Shown here: in pieces, positions 8,042 to 16,184 of the stretch
Position numbering within the stretch: the first letter of the stretch is position 1
Layout of the letters: each line of letters begins with the position of its first letter
Assembly (NCBI GenBank): GCA_045613765.1
Contig: JAZLBO010000014.1
Span: forward strand, 9,583-73,582
Length of the DNA stretch: 64,000 nt
Origin: RGIG4097 sp045613765
GTDB lineage: Bacteria > Bacillota > Clostridia > Christensenellales > CAG-917
Reading direction: 5' to 3'
The notes under the pieces: generated by a model
The model's input: the letters and a program-made list of their open reading frames with translations, nothing else
The model's database searches: none
Told to the model about the DNA's origin: nothing
Made by a program: the position numbers and the translations under genes

Positions 8042-8488
8042 ATGAAAGTTATTCTTTTACAAGATGTCAAAGGACAAGGCAAAAAAGGCGAAATCATTGA
8101 AGTCAATGACGGTTACGCTCGCAACTGCTTGTTGAAGAAAGGGCTTGCCCAAGAAGGCACTGCTCAAAACCTTTACGTGGCAGAACAACGCAAGAAAGCA
8201 CACGAGGCAAAACTCGCACAAGAAAAGGCAGATGCCAAAGCACTTGCAGAACAAATCAAAAAACTCAATCTCGTTGTCAAGGCAAAGTGTGGCGAAAATA
8301 ACGGCAAAATGTTTGGCAGTGTCACCAATGACAACATTGCACAAGCACTTCAAGAACAAGGCTACAACGTTGACAAGAAAAAGATCGAACTCAAGGAAAA
8401 CATCCGTGATTTCGGCAATTTTGAAGTGACAGTCCGTGTCTATCCCGAAATTACTGCAACATTGAAGTTCTCTGTGGTGCGTGCATAA
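8042..8488 (+). CDS. rplI: 50S ribosomal protein L9
   Basis: L9 is a 148-residue protein that binds 23S rRNA at the base of the L1 stalk. The N-terminal domain starts MKVILLQDVKGQGKKGEI and is followed by a long charged helix and the C-terminal domain (GKMFGSVTN), as is usual for the family. The ATG at 8042 has AAAAGGAG upstream. Its stop codon overlaps the next start by one base, so it is translationally linked to the methyltransferase genes. Confidence 0.97.
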   Translation: MKVILLQDVKGQGKKGEIIEVNDGYARNCLLKKGLAQEGTAQNLYVAEQRKKAHEAKLAQEKADAKALAEQIKKLNLVVKAKCGENNGKMFGSVTNDNIAQALQEQGYNVDKKKIELKENIRDFGNFEVTVRVYPEITATLKFSVVRA

Positions 8489-9195
8489 TGAGTGAATTTG
8501 TCACATATCTCACAGGGGACTACAAAGTCATACAAGACGACAGTGGATATTTGTTTTCGGCAGACTCTGTCCTTCTCGCCAATCTTGCAAAGGTAGGCTG
8601 TGAAGATAGTGTCATAGACTTGGGCACTGGTTGTGGTGTTATGGCAATTCTTCTTGCAGTCAAAAAGGGTGCAAAGAGAGTTGTCGGTGTTGAGATTGAC
8701 AAAAACACGGCAGATATGGCAGAGCACAGTGTCAGGTTGAACGGGCTTGACGGCAAAATCTCTGTCATCAATGGAGATGTGAAGGACATCAAGAACTTGG
8801 TGAGAGCAGGGGAGTTTGACAAAGCCATCTGCAATCCCCCATACTTCAGCGCAGATGACGGCTATGGCACGGTAGGTGTCAAGGCAACGGCAAGAAAGCA
8901 AGGGGAAAACCAAATTGATCACTTCATCAAGGCAGGGGCGTACTCACTGAAAAACGGTGGGGACTTTTTTGTTGTTTACAAGGCAGATCGCCTTGTGGAA
9001 CTCTTGGTATCTCTGCACCAAAACGGGCTTGAACCAAAACATATCACATACATCTACCCAAAACTTTCAAAGGGAGTGGACACTGTCATTGTGTCTGCAA
9101 AGAAAGGTGGCAAAACGGGTATTCAGTCATCAACACTTATCCTTATGGATGAAGATGGCAAATATACTGACACAGTCAAGGAGTTGTACAACTGA
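8488..9195 (+). CDS. TrmN6-type N6-adenine methyltransferase (YabB-like)
   Basis: The 235-residue SAM-dependent methyltransferase has the SAM motif VIDLGTGCGVMAILLA and the catalytic NPPY motif (CNPPYFSADD) of N6-adenine methyltransferases. Its family modifies tRNA1(Val) at A37 in Escherichia coli; in Firmicutes the homologue YabB sits beside RsmI, as here. It overlaps rplI and rsmI by one base at each end, so the three form a tightly coupled operon. The exact tRNA target in this organism is inferred. Confidence 0.85.
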   Translation: MSEFVTYLTGDYKVIQDDSGYLFSADSVLLANLAKVGCEDSVIDLGTGCGVMAILLAVKKGAKRVVGVEIDKNTADMAEHSVRLNGLDGKISVINGDVKDIKNLVRAGEFDKAICNPPYFSADDGYGTVGVKATARKQGENQIDHFIKAGAYSLKNGGDFFVVYKADRLVELLVSLHQNGLEPKHITYIYPKLSKGVDTVIVSAKKGGKTGIQSSTLILMDEDGKYTDTVKELYN

Positions 9196-9998
9196 TGGCA
9201 AAACTCTACATTGTAGGAACACCAATAGGAAATCTCAAAGACATAACACTGCGTGCGCTTGAAACATTGAAGTCCGTGGATGTTATCGCTTGCGAAGATA
9301 CACGTCACTCTTTGGCACTTCTCAACCACTATGGCATCAAGGCAAGGCTCGTGTCTTACCACAAGTTCAACGAGAAGGAATGTGGAGATTATCTTGTCAG
9401 TGAAATCCAAGACGGCAAAAGCGTTGCGCTCATCACAGATGCAGGTATGCCTGCCATATCCGACCCCGGTGCAGTTCTTGTGAGATTGTGTCGTGAAAAG
9501 GGTATTGACACTGAAGTTGTCCCCGGCCCAACAGCCTTTGCAAGTGCAGTGGCAATGAGTGGTGTGGATTGTGCAGGTTTCACATTTTTAGGGTTTATGC
9601 CCGACAAAAAGAAACTTAAAGTGGCACTTTTGTCAAAATATGCAAAAAGCGAAGTGCCTGTAATCTTCTATGTTGCGCCCCACGATTTGAAGAAAACGGC
9701 AAGCGACATCAAGGAAATCTTTGGAGATAGAAAGGTGTATGTTTGTAGAGAAATCACCAAACTTCATGAGTGTGTCACCGTCACAACCCTTGCAGATTTT
9801 GATGCAGAAGAAAGGGGAGAAATTGTCATGATAGTGGAAGGTGCAAAGGAAGAAAACCCTTTTGCAGAAATGACTGTTGAAGAACATCTCAAGCACTATA
9901 TGGCAGAAGGTATGGACAAAAAAGAAGCAGTCAAAAAAGTGTCGAGTGAGCGTGGCATACCCAAAAACGACGTCTATCAAATTGCATTGAATTTGTAA
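9195..9998 (+). CDS. rsmI: 16S rRNA 2'-O-methyltransferase RsmI (C1402)
   Basis: RsmI methylates the ribose of C1402 in the 16S rRNA decoding centre. The 267-residue product begins with the family signature LYIVGTPIGNLKDITLRA and contains CEDTRHS, LITDAGMPAISDPGA and the VPGPTAF segment. The C-terminal part, ending KNDVYQIAL, is the small helical domain of the family. The start overlaps the preceding stop by one base. Confidence 0.96.
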   Translation: MAKLYIVGTPIGNLKDITLRALETLKSVDVIACEDTRHSLALLNHYGIKARLVSYHKFNEKECGDYLVSEIQDGKSVALITDAGMPAISDPGAVLVRLCREKGIDTEVVPGPTAFASAVAMSGVDCAGFTFLGFMPDKKKLKVALLSKYAKSEVPVIFYVAPHDLKKTASDIKEIFGDRKVYVCREITKLHECVTVTTLADFDAEERGEIVMIVEGAKEENPFAEMTVEEHLKHYMAEGMDKKEAVKKVSSERGIPKNDVYQIALNL

Positions 9999-10095
9999 GA
10001 AAATAGAACTTATTTGACAGGATAGAAACAATATCGACAAAAGATTTGATAATTCAACCTTCAAAATTATGTATGGTAGTTTTGGAGGTTTTTTT

Positions 10096-11193
10096 ATGGG
10101 CGAAATTGAAAGATTGGATAATATAGGGCAGTGCGAAATCTATGTTTGCGACGGATTTCAACAAGTCAAGGACAAAATGGCAGAGATGATTGATGCAGGG
10201 CTTGTTTCAATTTTGTATGATGTGAAATTGAAGGAGTATTGTGACAATTTTGCACGTAGTTTCCGTGGTGGCAACCAAGTGATTTTCACCACTTGCCTTG
10301 AAAGTGAAATCCCCGATCATACAAGATTTATTATAGGTATAGGCACTAGCACTATTGCAGACAAAGTCCGCAGAAAAGCATCAACACTTGATATAGATTG
10401 TGCCTTGATTTTTTCTGCGCCCACCACCGATACCATCTTGACGCTCACAACCCATCCTACAAATTTCAAAGCAGTCTTTTTGGATAGGACACTTATTGAC
10501 ACTTGCCCAAGGGAGTGTGTTGCTTCGGGCTGGGGGATTGTCCTTGCAGAGCCACTCGCTAATTTTGAAAAATATTACAATGAAAAGGTTTTGGACAAAA
10601 AGTCAACAACCGACAAATATGATACTTTAAGTATCGAAAATAACAATATAAACCTTGCATATCGCCTCCTTCAAATGTCATTGTGCCATTGTGATACGGA
10701 CAACGCAACCATAATGGCAAAGGTGTTGTATGATGGCGCAAGACGGCAAGGAACACGCCCAAGGCTTGTTGGAGAATACAAATTTATATCGGCGTCGGTC
10801 ATATCTTCTTTGTACGAAAGTTATCTTTCTTCCCCTACGATAGACTGTGGAATTCCACCTGCTCACGACATAAATTTGGAGGCTCTTACAAAGTTGACGG
10901 GCAGGTCTAAAAATAATTTGCTAAAAGCATTTGACTTTTTTGACATAGACGGCTATTTTAGAGTTGGTTATATTTTAAGTGAATATCGTCTGGACTTGTT
11001 GGATAAGTTGCGCACGGTGGATTTTCACTCGGCGCAGAAAAGGTGGCGTAGGCTGTATGCAGACGCAGGATACTGGCTCAAAAGTGCCTTTTCATCCAAC
11101 TGGTTGTTGACGGCTATGAGATTATCGGCAGAGATAGGCAACGGACTTTTGAGATATATTGCAGAAAGTGGTTTTGTGGAAGTCTGCCAGTAA
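10096..11193 (+). CDS. Degenerate AraM/EgsA-like (glycerol-1-phosphate dehydrogenase fold) protein
   Basis: The 365-residue protein resembles the iron/zinc-containing alcohol dehydrogenase fold of glycerol-1-phosphate dehydrogenases: a nucleotide-binding-like GIGTSTIADKVRRKA, a segment resembling VPTAPSMDG (FSAPTTDTILT), a conserved DRTLIDTCPRE, and an AGxGD-like SGWGIVLA. The Asp that binds the metal in active members appears replaced by Ile in that last segment, so it may be inactive or altered in chemistry. GGAGG before the ATG at 10096 sets the start. The assignment is from pattern memory and is moderate. Confidence 0.45.
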   Translation: MGEIERLDNIGQCEIYVCDGFQQVKDKMAEMIDAGLVSILYDVKLKEYCDNFARSFRGGNQVIFTTCLESEIPDHTRFIIGIGTSTIADKVRRKASTLDIDCALIFSAPTTDTILTLTTHPTNFKAVFLDRTLIDTCPRECVASGWGIVLAEPLANFEKYYNEKVLDKKSTTDKYDTLSIENNNINLAYRLLQMSLCHCDTDNATIMAKVLYDGARRQGTRPRLVGEYKFISASVISSLYESYLSSPTIDCGIPPAHDINLEALTKLTGRSKNNLLKAFDFFDIDGYFRVGYILSEYRLDLLDKLRTVDFHSAQKRWRRLYADAGYWLKSAFSSNWLLTAMRLSAEIGNGLLRYIAESGFVEVCQ

Positions 11194-11211
11194 AATAAGG
11201 ATACGAAAGAC

Positions 11212-12009
11212 ATGAAGAAAGACATCAAAGATGTAGAGTTGTTTTTGTTTGACCTTGACGGCACGGTGTATATTGGTGGCAAGGAAATTGATGGTGCATT
11301 TGATGCCATCAACACTTTGCGTGCTATGGGCAAGAAGATTTGCTTTTTCACCAACAATTCATCTCGCAACCACGCAGATTACATTGCCAAAATCAACGGT
11401 ATGGGCTTGAGAGTGTCGGGAGATGAGATCTACACAAGTGGGCAAGTCACTTGCGAGTATATCACAGAAAACTACAAGGGCAAGAAGGTTTACCTTCTTG
11501 GCAACGAGCGTCTTAAGAAAGAATTTGAAAACTACGGCATTGAAGTGGTTGACGAAAATCCTGACGTTTGTGTTATCGCATTTGACACGTCTTTGGTGTA
11601 TGACAGACTCTATCAATTCTGCAAGTACGTCATCAAGGGTTTGCCCTATATTGCTACCCATCCCGACTTCACTTGCCCTGCAGAAGAATGTCCTATGCCC
11701 GATATTGGCGCAATGATTGAAATGGTGCGCTTGACAACGGGCAGAGTGCCTGACGTCATCATGGGGAAACCCCACACTGAAGCAGGTTTGCGTATTGCCA
11801 AAAATCACGGCTTGAAGGTGGAAGAAATCGCAATGGTGGGGGATAGATTATATACGGATATCGCCTTTGGAAATAATTGTGGATTTGTGTCTGTGCTTGT
11901 GCTCACCGGTGAAACGGATATGACAATGCTTGCCGAAAGTGATGTCAAACCCACATATGTTTTGGAGGGTGTCAGGGATATCCCCAAAGCCGTTTCAAAT
12001 AATAATTGA
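11212..12009 (+). CDS. HAD-IIA family phosphatase (NagD-like)
   Basis: The 265-residue hydrolase has the four HAD motifs: FDLDGTVYIGG (nucleophile Asp), FFTNNSSRN, the GKPHTEAG Lys segment and VGDRLYTDIAFG. The long cap between motifs II and III is of the C2 type seen in NagD, p-nitrophenyl phosphatase and phosphoglycolate phosphatase homologues. The substrate is probably a small sugar or glycolytic phosphate and cannot be fixed from sequence. It lies 18 bases after the AraM-like gene and may be cotranscribed with it. Confidence 0.88.
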   Translation: MKKDIKDVELFLFDLDGTVYIGGKEIDGAFDAINTLRAMGKKICFFTNNSSRNHADYIAKINGMGLRVSGDEIYTSGQVTCEYITENYKGKKVYLLGNERLKKEFENYGIEVVDENPDVCVIAFDTSLVYDRLYQFCKYVIKGLPYIATHPDFTCPAEECPMPDIGAMIEMVRLTTGRVPDVIMGKPHTEAGLRIAKNHGLKVEEIAMVGDRLYTDIAFGNNCGFVSVLVLTGETDMTMLAESDVKPTYVLEGVRDIPKAVSNNN

Positions 12010-12028
12010 TGGATATAGGCAAAATCGG

Positions 12029-12057
12029 TTGACAAAAAGCGTCAATAGATATATAAT
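12029..12057 (+). promoter_or_regulatory. tRNA-Arg promoter
   Basis: A perfect consensus TTGACA (12029-12034) and TATAAT (12052-12057) are separated by 17 bases, about 40 bases before the tRNA. Confidence 0.85.
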
Positions 12058-12098
12058 TTCTACGCTAAAACGCAACTCTATCTGCGTAGCAACAGTGT

Positions 12099-12175
12099 GT
12101 AGCATTAGCCCAGCTGGATAGAGCGTCTGGCTACGGACCAGAAGGTCAGGGGTTCGAATCCCTTATGCTACGCCA
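12099..12175 (+). tRNA. tRNA-Arg (ACG anticodon)
   Basis: A complete cloverleaf is visible: acceptor GTAGCAT pairs with ATGCTAC, the D-arm is GCCC...GAGC, and the anticodon stem TCTGG/CCAGA encloses CTACGGA with anticodon ACG. The T-arm AGGGG/CCCTT encloses TTCGAAT, and CCA is encoded. The gene ends at the boundary of an AT-rich island, a classic integration point. Confidence 0.96.
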
Positions 12176-12223
12176 AGTGAGCGGTCTAGGAAAATAGTTA
12201 AATTTTCATTTGGACTGTCTAAA

Positions 12224-12252
12224 AAAAAGCCACGATCAATTCGTGGCTTTTT
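12224..12252 (-). terminator. Terminator of the transposase gene
   Basis: GCCACGA (12229-12235) pairs with TCGTGGC (12241-12247), with A- and T-runs outside. It overlaps the end of the transposase frame. Confidence 0.75.
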
Positions 12253-13366
12253 CGTTATAATAATCAATTTCAAATTGATTAGGTGTCTTGTTTTTAAGCG
12301 ATTCGTGTGGTCTGTAGTCGTTATAATAGTGCATATATTTTTTAATACTTTCTTCTAGTTCATCAAAAAATTCATAGTGCATTCCGTTGTATTCTTCTCG
12401 CTTAAAAGTAGAAAAGAAGGATTCCATGCAGGCATTATCATAGGGATTGCCTTTTTTAGAGAATGATTGGTTTACTTTCAACACACGCAATAATTCTCTA
12501 AACTCCCACGAAGTGTAATTACAACCTTGATCGCTATGAAATGATAATTCTTCGGGTCTGTTTCTATCTTCAAAAGCATCCTTAAAAGTTTTTATTGTAA
12601 GTTGAGTATTGTTTTGGCTTGACAATCTATATGCAATAACTTTTCTTGAAAACAAGTCGAGTATGACACAAAGATAAAACTTGCTGCTTTTTACACGTAA
12701 TTCTGTGACATCGCTGACCCAATATTTATTGGGACGATCTTGATTGAAAATCCGTTTAAGTTTGTTAACATAGTATTGTGAATTATCATTTTTAATGGAA
12801 TGTTCACTTTTTCTCAAGCGTTGTTTTGAGTGGATATCCAATTCTTTCATAAGGTTTTGCACTTTGTTAAGCGACACTGAATTTCCATCGGTCTTTAACT
12901 TAATCCATATCTTTTTTGCACCAAATCGCCCATCGCTTTCTTTAAAAATTCTAGTTATCTCTTGTTTAAGATAGTCATCTCTCAATTGATATTGCGTAAC
13001 TTTGGTTCTGCGCAAATGATAGTTGTACATAGTTCCTGTAGGAATATCTAACAATTTGCACATTGTTTTAATAGGATAAACACCAATAAATCTTGAAATG
13101 GCGTCCTCTTTTTCTTTGGTTGGCGAATCCTTGAAACAATGCAGATTTTCAAAAATCTCCAATTCAAGAGCCTTTTTCTCCAACAGCCTTTTTAACTTGT
13201 TATAATCCGAAAGGGTGATTTCTGTGCTTTCTATTCGTTTCTCACCATTCAACCAATTGTAAACGCAGGACCTAGAAACTTTGTACCTTTCACAAATATC
13301 TTTGACTCTAACTTTTTGACGATAATCTTTTATAACACTTTCTTTAATTTCTTTTGAAAATCCCAT
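12236..13366 (-). CDS. IS3-family transposase, single frame
   Basis: The 376-residue protein has an N-terminal helix-turn-helix (VKDICERYKVSRSCVYNWL), a middle HTH_21-like region (RRTKVTQYQL to KLKTDGNSVS) and an rve/DDE integrase core: WVSDVTELRV (Asp), HSDQGCNYTS (Asp) and NACMESFFSTFK (Glu). All three catalytic residues are present. Most IS3 elements make this protein by a -1 frameshift between orfA and orfB; here it is one uninterrupted frame, so it may be intact and active. Confidence 0.92.
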   Translation of the reverse strand: MGFSKEIKESVIKDYRQKVRVKDICERYKVSRSCVYNWLNGEKRIESTEITLSDYNKLKRLLEKKALELEIFENLHCFKDSPTKEKEDAISRFIGVYPIKTMCKLLDIPTGTMYNYHLRRTKVTQYQLRDDYLKQEITRIFKESDGRFGAKKIWIKLKTDGNSVSLNKVQNLMKELDIHSKQRLRKSEHSIKNDNSQYYVNKLKRIFNQDRPNKYWVSDVTELRVKSSKFYLCVILDLFSRKVIAYRLSSQNNTQLTIKTFKDAFEDRNRPEELSFHSDQGCNYTSWEFRELLRVLKVNQSFSKKGNPYDNACMESFFSTFKREEYNGMHYEFFDELEESIKKYMHYYNDYRPHESLKNKTPNQFEIDYYNEKATN

Positions 13367-13447
13367 AATCTACCTTTAAAACTTATTGCAGAAAAATATT
13401 ACCACAGAACTATACATTGCAGAGTAGTCCTTTTAATATTAAGGTGT

Positions 13448-13478
13448 TTGTGTCAAAAATAAAACAGAACCCTATTGA
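13448..13478 (+). repeat. 31-bp direct repeat flanking the kinase promoter, copy 1
   Basis: The segment matches 13527-13557 at 29 of 31 positions, beginning TTGTGTCAAAAATAAAA in both. The two copies start 79 bases apart and bracket the promoter at 13496-13524, so they may be regulator sites or a small duplication made during insertion. Confidence 0.7.
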
Positions 13479-13495
13479 GATTTTGGCATAAAACC

Positions 13496-13524
13496 TTGAC
13501 ATTAAAATGTTAATATGATATATT
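13496..13524 (+). promoter_or_regulatory. Promoter of the HipA-like kinase operon
   Basis: TTGACA (13496-13501) and TATATT (13519-13524) with a 17-base spacer. The second 31-bp direct repeat covers the expected transcription start. Confidence 0.7.
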
Positions 13525-13526
13525 GC

Positions 13527-13557
13527 TTGTGTCAAAAATAAAATAGAACTCTATTGA
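13527..13557 (+). repeat. 31-bp direct repeat flanking the kinase promoter, copy 2
   Basis: Second copy of the repeat at 13448-13478. It overlaps the predicted transcription start and ends just before the ribosome site, a position where a bound repressor would block expression. Confidence 0.7.
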
Positions 13558-13577
13558 TACAGCAAAGGAGACATGTG

Positions 13578-14444
13578 ATGGCAAGTATGATAGATTTTTC
13601 AATATACAAAAAAACTGATACGTATTATGGTGGAACCGAGAGAAAAATCGGAATTAATGTTGATGGGTTTGAGTATATGATAAAATTCCGCAAGAGAACG
13701 AATTTTGGCACATTAAGAAATAACCATATTTCTGAGTACATTGGTTCGCACATTTTTAGTTTATTAGGATTTGAGACACAAGATACATATCTTGGCATAT
13801 ATGAGGGGGAGGAGGTTGTTGCCTGTAAGAATTTCGTAACAGGGGTAAAGCAATTTGTTCCATTTAATGATGTTGGAGAGAGCTCTCTTGAAGAGGACAA
13901 GGAAAAATACCAATATTCATATGATGATATAATGAGAATGCTTAGAGACAATGTTAAATTGACAAATGTAGAAGAGACAATTGATGCGTTTTGGGGAATA
14001 TATGTGGTGGATGCGCTAATTGGAAATTTTGATAGACATGGCGCAAACTGGGGTTTCTTAAAGGAAAACAATAAATATACATTGGCTCCGGTGTTTGATA
14101 ATGGCTCATCTCTTTATGCACAGATGATAGACGATGACACGATGAGACAAATTATGGAATCCGAAGAAATGACGAACGAACGCATATATAAGTATCCAAC
14201 ATCTCAAGTGTTGCTTAGAGGCAGTAAGAGCTCCTATTGTGAAGTTATAAACTCACTAGAATACAAGGAGTGTAATGATGCCGTAATAAGAGTTTGTACG
14301 CGCTATTCGCAAAAAGAGGTGGACGAGCTGATAGATGGAGTGCCTTTTTTGTCTGAATTACACAAAAACTTTTACAAATATATGTTGAGACAAAGATATG
14401 AAAAAATATTACTTCCTGCGTATAATAGTTTAATGGAGAAATGA
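13578..14444 (+). CDS. HipA/CtkA-like serine/threonine kinase
   Basis: The 288-residue protein has the HipA C-terminal kinase pattern: an N-terminal lobe with FRKRTNFGTLRNNHISEY and GSHIFSLLGFETQDTYLG, the catalytic-loop-like GNFDRHGANWGFL and the metal-binding APVFDNGSSL. It lacks the full HipA N-terminal subdomain, like CtkA kinases. AAAGGAG before the ATG at 13578 fixes the start. It is one base from the next gene, and its AT-rich codon use (ATA, AGA, TTA) differs from the genes before the tRNA. It may be the toxin of a toxin-antitoxin or phage-defence module. Confidence 0.8.
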   Translation: MASMIDFSIYKKTDTYYGGTERKIGINVDGFEYMIKFRKRTNFGTLRNNHISEYIGSHIFSLLGFETQDTYLGIYEGEEVVACKNFVTGVKQFVPFNDVGESSLEEDKEKYQYSYDDIMRMLRDNVKLTNVEETIDAFWGIYVVDALIGNFDRHGANWGFLKENNKYTLAPVFDNGSSLYAQMIDDDTMRQIMESEEMTNERIYKYPTSQVLLRGSKSSYCEVINSLEYKECNDAVIRVCTRYSQKEVDELIDGVPFLSELHKNFYKYMLRQRYEKILLPAYNSLMEK

Positions 14445-14445
14445 T

Positions 14446-15225
14446 ATGAAAAGCATAATCACCAAAGGGGTTATTTGCCTCAAAGACGAATATTCAATCG
14501 TTTATAGAATAGCAAGAATAGAATATGAAGAGCGGGAGAATGGGAGTTTTGAATATAGATTTTTCCCTTTTTATAACGTAATAGAGCTGCTTCCCCCTTC
14601 GCTATTTCAAGGCATTCCTGGTATAGATTTGAGCTTAAAAAGAGCGGTTTATGAGAGGAAGAATATTAATCCCACTTTTATAACCGAAAGAACGCCAAGT
14701 GAAAAAAGAGAAGATGTTTGGATGCTGTTAGAAGAGAATGGTATGAGAGCTCTTAATAGACTTGAATGGTTAATTCGTACGAATAAGCGATACTCAGGAG
14801 ATAGATTTTTTGTTAAGCTCTACGAAGGGTATGACCGTGTGACGCATAGGGTTCAATCTATGTATGATTTGGTGCAAAGATCTGATGCCATTCATAGAAA
14901 ATTGCTAGAAATTATTTGTGCTGGAGATGATTTAGTTTCCAATGACTTGGTGATAAATGATACCAATCGCAGCCAGTATTACAGATTATTGATGCCTATA
15001 TATGCGCATGAATATAAGAGAAGAAGGGATCTACAAAGGCACGGCATTGAAAGATCTAAAGAGATGGAAGTGTTTAAGGGTAGAGAGCAGATAAAGGTTG
15101 ATCCCCTATTGTTTTCAAAAGTTGCCAATGACTATGTTCATGGTAGGATATCAATAAACCAAGCAACGGAAATATTAAAAATTAGCAGGTCAACATTTTA
15201 TAGACGATTGAAAGAAAGAAAATGA
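14446..15225 (+). CDS. Kinase-partner protein with C-terminal helix-turn-helix
   Basis: The 259-residue protein starts one base after the kinase stop, so the two are cotranslated. Its N-terminal part has conserved-looking segments (LFQGIPGIDL, ITERTPSEKREDVW, NRLEWLIRTN). The last 30 residues (ISINQATEILKISRSTFYRR) form a resolvase-type helix-turn-helix. I do not recognise a named family. A DNA-binding partner beside a HipA-like kinase would fit an antitoxin or regulator role; this is inference from position. Confidence 0.6.
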   Translation: MKSIITKGVICLKDEYSIVYRIARIEYEERENGSFEYRFFPFYNVIELLPPSLFQGIPGIDLSLKRAVYERKNINPTFITERTPSEKREDVWMLLEENGMRALNRLEWLIRTNKRYSGDRFFVKLYEGYDRVTHRVQSMYDLVQRSDAIHRKLLEIICAGDDLVSNDLVINDTNRSQYYRLLMPIYAHEYKRRRDLQRHGIERSKEMEVFKGREQIKVDPLLFSKVANDYVHGRISINQATEILKISRSTFYRRLKERK

Positions 15226-15300
15226 ATTTTGAACAACTGCAGTTGTGATGATGCATCAGTGTGCGAGTATACAATTAGTAAGAAATTAAAAGATACACAA

Positions 15301-16158
15301 ATGGAAAAGAAAAAAGGAAACTGGATTTTTATTGCTGTTTTAGCATCTCCTATTATCATTGCCCTAATAATTGCAGGTGCATATAAATTCTGTCTTGGAA
15401 GAGACGAAGTCATAACATTGGCAATGACAAGTCTATCGGTGTTTGCAACTATTTTGCTGGGGTATATGGTATTTTTTCAAGCAGAAAATCATAAAAAACG
15501 ACAAGAAGAAGATGATCGGATTAAAGAGCAACAAGCTCAAAAGAATAGAGAACTTGACTTAATAATAAAAGCCAATCCTGTTGTCTATTTGTCGGAAATA
15601 GGACGCTTTGAATATAGTGCTGTAATTGCTGGAATAACATTAAATGAAGCAAAGAATAATTTAGTTGATAGTGATTCAAAAGATAAACTGAATTTCTACA
15701 ATAATCATTTTTCGTTCGATCTCTTGTTTGACAATCCTTTTGGGAAAATGTTGGATTACATAACAATCAAAAAGGCCACATTGTCGTGTATACGTGGGCA
15801 GTTCTTTGATGATGAGTATGAGCAAAAATTCAAGCACTCATTTGAAAATCATAGCGAAAAGCAAGCGATAATTAAAATAGCTCAAAAAGGTCAAAGCATT
15901 GCACTATTGCAGCTGTATACTAATCAAATCAAAGAAGACGAGATCGATATTGAGTCGTTGTTGAATGACACTGAACTCAAATGGAGTTTGCTTATTGAAT
16001 ACACGTTATCTAATAGTTGTGGTGTTTATGTGGATTTTAGTTCTCAAATTAAATTTAGCGTGTGCTCTCCGATAAAAAATGAGTTTGAAACGAATATTCA
16101 ATGCTGCAATCAAGAGGCTGTTACTTGGCAGCGCAGCGGTGTCCAAATAAGCAAATAA
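15301..16158 (+). CDS. Membrane protein of unknown function in the island
   Basis: The 285-residue form begins MEKKKGNWIF and has two predicted membrane helices (IAVLASPIIIALIIAGAY and a second around TSLSVFATILLGYMVFF). A charged coiled-coil-like stretch (QAENHKKRQEEDDRIKEQQ) and a soluble domain of about 180 residues follow. A TTG at 15229 could extend the N-terminus by 24 residues, but neither start has a clear ribosome site. I do not recognise the soluble domain. It lies between the kinase pair and the two-gene unit downstream. Confidence 0.6.
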   Translation: MEKKKGNWIFIAVLASPIIIALIIAGAYKFCLGRDEVITLAMTSLSVFATILLGYMVFFQAENHKKRQEEDDRIKEQQAQKNRELDLIIKANPVVYLSEIGRFEYSAVIAGITLNEAKNNLVDSDSKDKLNFYNNHFSFDLLFDNPFGKMLDYITIKKATLSCIRGQFFDDEYEQKFKHSFENHSEKQAIIKIAQKGQSIALLQLYTNQIKEDEIDIESLLNDTELKWSLLIEYTLSNSCGVYVDFSSQIKFSVCSPIKNEFETNIQCCNQEAVTWQRSGVQISK

Positions 16159-16184
16159 CAATATAGAGGCAAAGGGAGTAATAG

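Larger units (their letters stand above)
12211..13431 (-). mobile_element. IS3-family insertion sequence
   Basis: The element holds one transposase gene. The left end GGACTGTCT (12212) and the reverse complement of the right end GGACTACTCT (to about 13430) are similar inverted repeats. I cannot fix the ends or a target duplication to the base. It lies 36 bases past the tRNA-Arg gene. Confidence 0.75.

Noticed and set aside
12236..13366. Frameshifted orfA/orfB pair in the IS3 element
   Set aside because: The transposase is one uninterrupted frame with helix-turn-helix and all three catalytic acidic residues.
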